DNA of 64,000 nt from positions 19,753,143 through 19,817,142 of the forward strand of contig OZ025265.1 of NCBI GenBank assembly GCA_964019135.1, in the 5' to 3' direction. The notes beneath the pieces are model-generated. The model made no database searches and was not told where the DNA came from. It worked only from the letters and a program-made list of their open reading frames with translations. The stretch comes from Arenicola marina. Its lineage: Eukaryota > Annelida > Polychaeta > Arenicolidae. Shown one piece after another: positions 12,902 through 25,000 of the stretch (its first letter is position 1; every line of letters begins with the position of its first letter). The translations under genes and the position numbers were made by a program.

Positions 12902-13034
12902 GTAAGAGAGCGTTGTATAACGTGTAGATTCACTTAAGCTATGTAAAACGTCCCGGGTGTTGTCATCGCTTCGCTTTGCTAAAGTAATAAGGCATTACAA
13001 TATCAGTTACCTGATAGCCCAGGGGGAGTGAAAG

Positions 13035-16000
13035 ATGGATCAGAAGAAGGGAATGTAGTAGAGCATTTCACTTGTCAGATCGGATAAGCACTTTCTGTTA
13101 AGTTAATATTCTTTCATCTTTTTAAAGAAAACAATAATGTCTCAGTATTGCTATTTGGCTAAAACATGTTCAAATGACAAATCCGACATCACAACCTCCC
13201 TGCAAAGCAAATATACTTTTGGTCAAGGCAATTAACATGTCTTCCACTTGCCAGATAGGGCAAATTAGCTCAGAAATTAAGGTAATGCCTTTGGTAACTA
13301 TATATAACCATTACAAAAAATAAGTAGTGTAAAGTCATATCAGTCAAGCTGTGTAAAATAGCCAGTCACAGCCCCCCACACACATAGACTAAATGACAAA
13401 CCTTGTGATTGGTTGACTAAAACTATGTGACACTAAGATCACAAAATACTATGCAAAATGTATGCTAATATTTGAATTCATTCTGGCAACTGACAAATAT
13501 AATGGCTGCTATGCAGGTGGTGAAGGCAATAAATTACTTGCAGTTTAAACATTTATTGATCATTATTTTATCTCTAATAATAGTGACAATGATGATTTAA
13601 TGAATGATTTAGTCTGTTGCTTCGACTTTCACGCTGTGCGCAATGATAATCAAATAGGGCAGTGACTGTTTAGCGCATATGCGCCTCAGTGCTCATTTCT
13701 TTTGAATGCTTATTCGATACGGCATCTGGGCTCACGCTAGGATATGTTTTTCATTAGCCAATTTGGCTAATTCTGTGGAAAAACATTAGCCAAAATTAGC
13801 CAAATATTTGTTCGGGGATTTTCTGGTTCCATTTGTTGAAAAAAACATGAATAAAAATGTGTTTCTAGTTGACATTTTTTATTCGCCATTTTGGTGAGTG
13901 TCCAGGAAGTCCTTTTTGCCAAATCCCGAATTTTCTCGCCAAATGGCTATTGGCGAATGCTAACGCGAGCCCAGGGCATGATGAGCAAATCTAAATATAC
14001 TTGAAAATTACATCAAAATACTGATTGTTTGACAATCGGTACATCTCAGACTTGGAAACATATTTGAGGGGGTAAACTATTGTCAGACTTTGTAGTAGTT
14101 CCTTGTTATTCATCCTCTTCAACTCGCAAACTTCTGTCGGCGAAGTTGTATTTTATGAGAGGATTCACAAAGCTTGTTGACAAAGCTCTTGAGATCTTGA
14201 TTAATGTTAATGTTTGATATGAAATAAATGATAAACTTGCAATGCTTTGTTTGTAGTGAAGAGGGAGCACTGTCATATGACAGTGACTCTTCTAATAGCA
14301 GTGAAGACAGCGCTTCTGGGAAACAGGCAATAAGGAGTACTATATCAGCAGTCCAGGTAGGTTGTTAGCTACCAGTACATGATTTGAAAAATTGAACTAA
14401 ATCTAGAACATTTGATCATGATGTTTAAATATAAATTCATCTTTGTTTGGTGAAGACTTTGCTTGTGTGAAAAATGTGATCTCTTATCGGGGATATCAAC
14501 ATGTTGCAACTTAAGAACCTTTCTATGTCTGCTTCATCCTGTCATATCATTGTCCAAGGAGGTCCCTCGGCCCAGGTTTACTCTATGCTTACACAAAGGC
14601 GGCCTAAATCACCCATCCATCCATCCAGCATCTGTTACAATTTATAAATACCTGTAACTATAACAATAGAATATTTATATGATATATCTAAGGCAGCATT
14701 CTGGCTCTAAGCTACATAAAAATTCCATGTAAGTTTTTTTTAAACAGCATCTTCGAACCTTATTTGTATCATCAGCTTTATTTTTTCAGCAGCATGCAAC
14801 AACTGACATACATCCTTCAAGTTCACCAAGCAAGGGCAATAGGTAAGTAGGTAAACAACATAGGAATTTATGACCTGAAGAAAATTAATTTTAATATCCT
14901 CAGAGCTTTAATTGTTATATTGCCTTACAGTGCTGTTCAATACAGTGTTCCATACTTGGAGCTAAGCCCCGCCCATGCTTGAGTCCTTTTTAATTTTGAG
15001 TATGAAAATTAAAATGTCTAAACACTGAAATTGACTTGCTGCTTTGTTAGTGGGACATAACGCATGTGGAAGGCTTTTGTTGGCCACATGATTAGATAAA
15101 ACCTGTGAGATTTTTCTCATGTTCTCTATATACAGTAAAAGCAATCTCAAAGCCGTTGTGCATCAATATCAGTAAACGAACTGCACCTTTATATCATACA
15201 GATCCAAGTCGCCGTCCAAGAGAGCACTGACGCCCGAGTCGGGGGAACATCTGGATTCATCGGAACACAGCTCGGGGGATGAGTCTGAGAGCAGCCAGTC
15301 GCCCGGGAGACGCCGGAAAGACTTCCGAGAGAGTGAGCGAAACATCTCCCAGAACCGGCTGGTGTCTGATGCGGGTGAGGCTGGAGGTCCCAGCATCGAG
15401 CATGGGCAGAAAGCCGACCGCGACTCCAGGAGGAAACGGCGGAAATATGGCAATGAAGACGCGGGGGAGGGGTCCAAGGAGAGAGGGGTGGATAGCGGGG
15501 GGGACCGGGGGCGAGCGAGGACAGACGGCGATAGAGAGAGGGACCGATCTGGCCGCCGCGGCAGGAGAGGGAAGGATGGCGAGAGGCCAAGAGACAGATT
15601 CAGGGACGATTACCGGGAGAGGGATCGAGACGCGGATGATAATAACAGGGTCGGGGACAGATCTCGGGAGGATGCTCGGGAAAAGGATAAATCTCGCGAC
15701 GGCGAGAGAATGCGAGAACGATACAGGGGCGACGAGAGATTTCAGGATCGCGCGACCGAGCGTTACTCGCGGCGACCGCGGGATTTCCCGCGCAAGGTCG
15801 ACCGGGATGACGGGTTGAGGGACCGGGTGTCGGAACGCTACTCCAGACGCGGGGACGACATGGACCGCCGAGATAACTGGCGGGATCGGGACCGGGAGCC
15901 CCCCAGAGAGGGACGCCGGGACCGCCGAGACCAGGAAGACAAGGAAAACATGGACTCGTCCGACCCGTGAGTAAACAGACACGTGTTTTTTGTTTTGCGA

Positions 16001-19000
16001 CACCAGAATGTAGTAGATAAGTGACGTCAGAGCTGTGACGTCAGAGCTGTTATATCAGAGATTAGTGACGTCAGAGCTGTGATGTCAGAGATTAGTGACG
16101 TCAGAGCTGTGACGTCAGAGATGAGTGTGTGAATCATGTGATCGTGGGACGTGATTTGCTTTAAGGATTGCATTCTTTTGGAGCAGCGATCCTGCTGGGG
16201 GTGTACTGAACAACTGTATCTGACGGTATATCTACCGTAAATATCGATTGAACGATGAAAGGGGGATCCAGACTTAAGCAACATGGTTATATGGTTGTTC
16301 CGACAGACTTTTAACAGTTACATGTACAAAGCGAGATCGTAGTGGGATATGTGCTTGAAGTGGGATGAGAAATTTAATTTTACATGTAGTTTATAGTTAG
16401 GTTCGTTATTCGAATGATGTCATCATCTATTTGTTTAACGAGGGCGCGTGTACAATGTAGACCTGGGTGAACGGTTTTACGAACAATTCTTTCCGCATCT
16501 TGCACTTACTATGCTGAATTGTTATCTGTAATTTTGACATAATGACGTCAACAGTACATGTACAAGATGTAGTACCTACTGCTTGTCCTGATATTGTTTT
16601 TTTTCTAAATTGGAAATAAACAATGACGCTAGAGATTGACGTGCGTCCTGGCCACGTCACAATCAGCAGGTTCCGTGCTACGTCACAATCAGCATCATCC
16701 TTGCTACGTCACAATCAGCATCATCCTTGCTACGTCACAATCAGCATCATCCTTGCTACGTCACAATCAGCATCATCCTTGCTACGTCACAATCAGCATC
16801 ATCCTTGCTACGTCACAATTAGCATCATCCTTGCTACGTCACAATTAGCAGACTCGTTGCCACGTCACAATCAGCAGAATCCTTGCTTCATCACACTCGG
16901 ATCCCGCATCTAGGAAATCTCCATCCCCATTATCATTATCTCGGACAGGTTTCATGACCGATTTTACCCTTCATGTGCACACAAGTGGCCTAAAACATAA
17001 CGCATGAATGACTGTCTTGAATCGCTAATCTCGTTAATTGCTTGGGTGCGTGCGTTCACAGTGCTGCCCGAAAACGCAAAGCAGACGACACGAAGGACGC
17101 TGAAGGCGGGAAGAAAGCGCAGTCGGAAGGGGGCGCTGTGGACGACACGGACTACTTGAAGACAAAGCGCGCCAAGGCGGGGGGAGACGACTCCCTAACC
17201 ACCAAGACGGGGGGTGCCTACATCCCCCCGGCGAGACTGCGTATGATGCAGGCGCAAATCACGGACAAGGCCAGCCCCCAGTACCAGCGGCTGGCGTGGG
17301 AAGCCCTCAAGAAAAGCCTCATCGGTCTCATCAACAAGGTCAACGTCTCCAATATTAAGCTCATCGTGTTTGAGCTCTTCGCGGAGAACGTCGTTCGCGG
17401 ACGGTGAGATTTAGATTTTAAAATATTTTTTAATTTTTTTTCAAAACCGATAATACATTGAGAAATATCTTAAGTCGTCTCAATGAAAATAACATACATA
17501 TTAACTTTTTTATTTTGCTTATACGAATATATAGTGTATTTACAATAAAAAGGGCATCCGTTAAAACAATTTTTTTGACATATTGGTGCATCTCGTGTGG
17601 AAAAGAGGCTTTCTTGCGTACTTTCTTGTGAAATAAATACTATCAATGCGGCTTGCATGTTCTCCATGAATAATAGGGGCCGCCTCGATAGCTAAGTGGG
17701 CTAGAGCGCTCGCATTGATTCCTCCGGTCGCGTGAGAGCCTAACGGCACGTGGATCGGTGGTTCGAGCCTCGCTGTGGCCATGTCTGTGTGGTCGCAGGA
17801 TAAAGATCCCAGGTCTTTCTTCGTAAAGAGTAGGGGGTTACCCCCGGGTACGTGGCTCCACTCTCCCTTCTCCCGTTGACGCGATATGATCAAAAGTCTG
17901 TTAAAGCGTCCTGAATATGCAACCAACCATGAATACGATTAGTTTCGTCCTCTGCCGCCAGGGGTATCTTGGTGAGATCGATCATCCAGGCTCAGTCCGC
18001 CTCTCCGACCTTCACCCACGTCTACGCCGCCCTCGTCTCCATCATCAACTCTAAGGTTCGTTGCTCAAGGCCACGTCCCGGCAGCGCTTTAGTTTCGCAT
18101 TTTACAAGGTAATTCCGTGGTATAGTTTAAGGGTGGGAACTGTAAATAACGACGACTGGAATGAGAACGTCAAGCTGTCCAGGCGTAAATTCATTAGATA
18201 TGTCAATGTAATTTATGACGTAACTCGATATTGAACAAGTCATTAAATATGTGAATGTAATTAAGTTAAACACTTGACGAACAACTTTGTCTGCAAAAGC
18301 CACGCGTAAGTTAATTATTATTAATCGGATATATCTTTTGTATTTATTCAATAATTTAATATCTTATCTGCATCTGCATACCCTGCATCGGGTTCTCGCC
18401 TGTTGTAAGTTTAATACTGTAATCGGTGTTACAGTCTTCTATTTATTAACATGTGCTGGTTTTGTGCCTGGCAATAATATTTGTTTCGGGTTTCAGTTCC
18501 CACAGATTGGCGAATTGCTCCTCAAGAGATTGACGCTTCAGTTCAAGAAAGGATTCCGGCGCAATGACAAGGCGCTTTGTCTGTCCTCTTGTCGCTTCAT
18601 AGCCCATCTCGTCAACCAACAAGTGGTGAGTAGATTGTGACAACCTGTCTGTCCTCTTGTCGCTTCATAGCCCATCTCGTCAACCAACAAGTGGTGAGTA
18701 GAGTGTGACAACCTGTCTGTCCTCTTGTCGCTTCATAGCCCATCTCGTCAACCAACAATTTGTAAGTAAACAAAGCCGTTGGGAGTTCGCACCGCGCCTC
18801 TGCTGGAGGGATTTCATCATTATTTCATCTCAATTTTTCCATGCACAAATTAGCCTTACTATACAAAACAGTGGCCATAACACCTGGACCATCCACCCGA
18901 TTTGACATACTTTCAATATGTCATTTATACTTTGTATAGTTGCACTGTACTTTTCTACTCGATATATCAATCATTAATTAGGGCCGCATTACAATTAGGA

Positions 19001-22000
19001 CTTTAATGTGTTTTAGATGCCGCTTCAACTCGTCATATATATTATTACTATTATTAATAATTGCTCGCCAAATGTTGACCTAATTTTGGTCACGTGACCT
19101 TGCCTCCGTCCAGGCCCACGAGATTTTGTCCCTGGAGATCCTGACGCTGCTGCTGGAGACCCCGACGGACGACTCTGTGGAGGTGGCCGTGGGCTTCCTG
19201 AAGGAATGTGGCGCCAAGCTAAGCGAGGTCTCCCCGCGGGGAATCACAGGTAAGCCACGCATTCTCCGCCCTCACGGTGGCGCTCCGCTACACACAGGGC
19301 TAACGAGTATGGTCAGTGGCTGCCCGCTGGTGTTTATCAGAAAACTCTTATTCGCTCCTTACCCATACCTGATATGTAACTAGCCATCACAATATAATCA
19401 TATCTGTTAATGAGTTAATAGAAAGAAAGAACTATTATAGCGCAATGATGATTATTATTATACCTATGCAGATATTTCCCGCTAGTTGACATTAACATCC
19501 TCATTATATGCTGCTATGAAATAGTAGCATTCTCATATAATTTCACTCTAACAGTTGTAACAGCTTCCAATGTTGTGGTATATCGTACAGTTGTATATGT
19601 AACTGATTGAGAAAACAACTATGTTGTGCTTCTACGCAAAGAGTAGGGGTTTACCCCGGGGACATGGCTCCGCCCTTGCCTTCTTTCTCCCATTGAGCGG
19701 CCGCCCCGGTAGCTCAGTGGGTTAGAGAGCTCGCATTCAGCGCTCTGGCCACCTGGGAGTCTGACGCACGTGGATCGGTGGTTCGAGCCCCGCTGTGGTC
19801 ATGTCTGTCTGGTCGCAGGATAAAGATGTCCTTTTTCGCAAAGAGTAGGGGGTTACCCCCGGGGATATAGCTCCACTCTTCCTTCCTTCTCCCATTGACG
19901 CGATATGACCAAAAGTAGTTAAAGCGTCCTGAATATACAACCAACTGCAACCAATCCTTTACGGCCAGTTCATGCTCGTATTTGTGGCTCAGTCCAATTT
20001 AGCCTTCATACGCCAAAGTGGCCTTAAACAACAATTTCAGTTTCATTTGTGGCTCCACTGGTTCAGTTTACTAATTAATGATTTTTAATTTATTAATTTT
20101 GTACTGATTAGTTGTCTGACTCTCTGTTTGGCAGCCATCTTTGATCGGCTGCGGTCGACTCTTCACGAGGCCCTTATTGACAACAGGGTGCAGTACATGA
20201 TCGAGGTCGTGTTTCAAGTACGGCGCGACGGGTTCAAGGTGAGGTCAAGGTCACATAGCGGTATTTCCTCCTTATTTTAGTAGGTACGTTAAAAATTGAT
20301 TTTTTTCTTCGATGGAAGAAATTGATTAAATTGAAGTATTGGCTACTAAATCAACACCCGTCACGGTTGTTATATGACTATGAATAATATGAATGTTGCT
20401 TAGGTAACTTGCATAACGGGATTTTGGACTTCACGATATTTGGGTGTATTCTTTATTATAGGATCATCCGGCTGTGATGGAAGACCTTGACCTTGTGGAG
20501 GAGGAGCATCAGTTCACACACATGTTGACTCTGGAGGACGCTGTGAATGCAGAGGAAATGCTGAGTAAGTGCCCTTAGTTCCCCAAGTTCGTAAAGCGGA
20601 CACTGGGGCCAAGCCGTGGCTCAGTGGGTGGCGCGTTCGGCTACTGTCCAGTGTCCTCTGCAAGATCAGTTCAAGCGGTCGGTACCTGGTTCAACTATCT
20701 ACGTGTTTGTGCAGGATGAAGATCCCATGTCTCTCTTCGCAAGGGGTTTACTACTCCCAGAGATGTGGCTCATTTCTTTCTTGACCCGTACCAGTGTGGC
20801 GCTATGACTCGAGGCTATGATTGAGGCTCACCTACTACACCATTCACGTTCCTACTTTGATGCCTTGCTAAATGTGGCTTGGTAGAGTATTATGAATACA
20901 GTACATTGTCCACTGCCACAGTATATTTCCCCTCAAAAAGACCTTCTCTATTCACAGAGTACTCCACAAGCCCCAGCGGCCGGCGATAACGCCGGCTACT
21001 CGTATAACTTGCGCCGCCTACTTTTTTAATATTAAATATGTTAAAAGGTAAAAAAAAAAAGACAATGTGCCGGCTACTCCAAATGCTTTGTCTGTCTACT
21101 CTGTAAAGTGTGGAGCACCCTGTCTATTCTATACTATAGGTATTGGCTAGGTGCCCACACTTATATATAAGATGGATTCTCCACGACCCCGGTACATTGA
21201 AGTGATAAAATCTGTGATCTGCCGATGGAAGTTGCCCTGTTCAAAATGTTCACATGAAATACTGAGGCACTGACCCACACATGACTGAACAAGGTGTGGG
21301 GACCCTTGGCATTCTGCCCTCGCCTCGCGAAAAAGATCTTGTCAAAATCGGGACAAAACATTATTTATCGCCCCCTTTCGAATAAGCGCCCTTTTGAAAC
21401 GGCCCCCGGGCAATTCTATACTAGAAAAAAATAACCGCCCGGGCGCTTATTCGAGCAACTAAAGTATAAGTTACTAGGATAATTGCCCCTGCCCTGACAT
21501 CTTTCCCCGATAGCAGGCCTCACCCCCACCTCTAGTGCTTGAACATTGGGGCCGAATCATTTTTTTAACGCACATATTATTAGTTTCCCCGTGCTACCTG
21601 TGATAATTGATTCGTTATTAGAAGGCTACTGCCAGTCTATGCACAAACGCGCCCTAAAACACCAATCTCTCTAAACTAGCTTAGGATTTATAATGTGTAA
21701 TAGTGGTGGCCAATTAATTCCTTGCGACCTCAATATTTACTATTTGTTCTTCCAGATGTCTTCAAATTGGATCCTGATTATCTGGAGACTGAAGAAAAAT
21801 ACAAAGCTATAAAGAAAGGTGGGTTTCGTATCGTTGGTGACAAGATGATGAAACGTTAAGCTGTTAAGCACGAGACAAGTGAGGCATGATTATACACTGT
21901 GTTGTAACGACATCTCAACAAACATCCTTACGTTTTATGGATATCCCATACAGCAATAACATCACAACGCATTCGTTAAATTTTACGATAATATAATTAA

Positions 22001-25000
22001 CTTTGGACAGTGCCTACTGTGCATTAATGGGAAATGACATTTTGTCATGTTATAGTAGCAATCCTTGCCTTTCAATATGTTAGTAGCAAGTAGGTTGTTG
22101 ATCTGTATGGTCTATATTTGCATCTAAGCTACATTCGCTATGCTCTACCTTTGAATATGTTCGCATTAAGTGGGCTTTTGATATATTTGGCGATATATAT
22201 TTAAATTGCAATCGCCGTTAATGTTTCTGACATACTTTGTACTGTACTTTTGCTGCACACCCGGCCCAATAACTAAAGTACGCTCTCCTTTTCTTTGACT
22301 TTTCATCTTTTGTTAGTTTCTGGCTTGATTTGGGGGAGATATTCATATTAAATGGACGTCTGGGGAACTTTTTCTTTATCCAGATATCCTGGAGGAGGAC
22401 AGCTCTGATGGGTCTGGCTCTGGATCGGGTTCCGGGTCTGGATCTGACAGCAGTGACGAGGAGAGTGGAGGTAAGGTCAAGGACGACGTGGCGTCTTGCT
22501 CAGTCAACCCTGGAGTCACCTTCAGTATAGTCAGGGAGAGGGTCACTTACGGCTAAGTATAGTCAGGGAGGGGGTCACCCTGTGGCCTAGTGGGTGATTG
22601 TAGTCAGGGAGGGGGTCACCATGTGGCCTAGTGGGTGATTATAGTCAGGGAGGGGGTCACCCTGTGGCCTAGTGGGTGATTGTAGTCAGGGAGGGGGTCA
22701 CCATGTGGCCTACTGGGTGATTATAATCAGGGAGGGGGTCACCATGTGGCCTAGTGGGTGATTATAATCAGGGAGGGGGTCACCATGTGGCCTAGTTGGT
22801 GATTATGGTCAGGGAGGGGGTCACCATGTGGCCTAGTGGGTGATTGTAGTCATGGAGGGGGTCACCATGTGGACTACTGGGTGGATGGTGAGCTCCCCTT
22901 GTGTGGTCAATGAATAAGGTGAACTAGGAGGCTGCGTAGCTTGTTCTTATCAAACGGTAAATTATAATTCCAATGGAAACACCATTTTAATTCATGATTT
23001 ATTTCTTATATCGGGACGTAATACCCGGAATTTTTGTTACTCTAATAGCAATTTTCTCTCCGGTTTAATGAAATAAACCCGGAAATAATCATAATGGTAT
23101 ATTGTACAATGAATTTTTCGCAGAAAATAGCTGGATACATTTTTCGATATTTTTCTGTGAGAAATTTCTGTATGAGCAGCTTTAATCTTTCTGCTGCAAC
23201 TGTAAATATATACCGTAATTTTGCTGTGCAACTCTGCGCAACTCTTTAACTTTCCCCAAACCCCCGTCTTACCACTGCCACTCTCCCAGAAGAGGGCGCT
23301 GCCGCCGCGAAGACTACCATCATCGACCAGACGGAGACGAACATGGTGGCGTTCCGCCGCATCGTCTACCTGACCATCCAGTCGAGCCTGGACTTCGAGG
23401 AGTGCGCCCACAAGCTGCTCAAGATGGAGATCAAGCCCGGACAGGAGGAGGAGCTCGGCAACATGATCCTCGACTGCTGCGCCCAGCAGCGGACATACGA
23501 GAAGTTCTTTGGCCTTCTGGCGCAGGTGAGAGCTCACCCCCCCCCCCCTCCCCCCAACACACACACACACACATACACACAGACAGACAGACCCCGCGCC
23601 GCACACAGACATAGGCCCGCCAGACCCCACTCCACACATACAGACATTCCGCACCCCACACACAGACGCCCCACGCCCCAACCCTCACACACAGACACAA
23701 ACCCCGCACCCCCACCCCCCCCCCCCCCCCCACACACACACACATATTGACCGCACCCCACCGCACCCTATACACACAGACTGACCCCACCACCCCACCC
23801 CCCCCCCCCCACCACGCTTCACCGTATCTCACACCGTGACCGTTCGTTGCCGTTTCAGCGGTTCTGCATGCTGGAGAAGCGCTACGTGCTACCCTTCCAG
23901 AGGATCTACGAGGAGCAGTACACGACCTGCCACCGGCTGGAGACCAACAAACTCCGCAACGTCGCCAAGTTTTTCGCCCACCTGCTGCACACCGACGCCA
24001 TCTCCTGGGAGGTGAGAGGGCCGCCCCGATAGCTCAGTGCGTTACAGCGCTCGCACTGATCGCCCTGGCCACCTGACAGCCTAAACGGCACCTGGTTCGG
24101 TGGTTCGAGTCCCGCTGTGGTCAGGTCTGTCTGGTTGCAGGGTAAAGATCCCACACCCTATTTTGCCGACCGTTTCTCAATCAATGCAATGACCCGGCAT
24201 TGAAATCTGCCGGTAAAATAGCTCCGAACGGTCCATGGCCGGCAATACAGTGACGTCATGAACAACAGCCAATGAGCCACGAGAGCCGGCAAAATAGCCC
24301 CACACAATCGGTAGCCGGTCACGATCAAATATCCACTGCCTAAATTTCGTGGTTGAGTGTTAGTGCGCTCAACTCGGGTGTGACCGGTGACGCTGGGCTT
24401 CAGAGTACCAGGTAACAGGTTCGGTGCGTATATTCGAAAGCTCAACATATTTTCATTTGTTAATTAATTGTCCTCCTTAATTCATTGTGTGACAGCAGAA
24501 ATTTAGTCCACGTTAGATGAGTGACGATGAAAGTCGATATCGCCATGGGGACAATAGTGAAGCCAGCTGAAAATCGGTTTCTGTACTATTCTCCGTCCGC
24601 CAGGTGGTGCAAATTATCCACCTGAATGAAGACGAAACCACGTCGTCAAGTCGTATCTTCATCAAGATCCTCTTCCAAGAGCTGTCGGAGTACATGGGTC
24701 TGCCAAAGCTACATGACAGACTCCTCGACCCGTAAGTACAAGATCTTTCACATGTGTATTCGTTGTTGATAACTTCGCAAAATAAACTTCTACAAAGAAA
24801 GAAACATATATACTATTCAATAAATCGTTGAACGGTTCACTTATATAAAATGATGAACACTGAAATATTAGATATATAGCGGGTCACGTGCTTGGTTTTC
24901 AGGACGCTGCAGATGCATTTTGGTGGTCTCTTCCCGCGTGATAACCCCAAGAACACGAGATTCGCCATCAACTTCTTCACGTCTATCGGACTGGGCGGCC

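Noticed and set aside
15257-16003. Long open frame antisense to CWC22 exon 4 (248 codons)
   Set aside because: It mirrors an R/D/G-rich coding exon; absence of stops follows from the GC-rich codons on the other strand, and its P/S/V-rich product has no family features.
17690-17775. True tRNA gene
   Set aside because: A and B boxes are present, but the cloverleaf arms do not pair properly and the sequence continues into the SINE body and tail.
17561-17926. Minus-strand protein with a tail like [11 protein letters not shown] repeated at several loci
   Set aside because: The recurring frame is the reverse strand of the tRNA-derived SINE (also at 19714, 23906, 29869 and 41071), not a gene family.
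23343-23832. Glycine/cysteine-rich and proline/threonine-rich frames over the CA/C-rich intron
   Set aside because: They are low-complexity artefacts; only the CWC22 exon ending at 23525 is supported.
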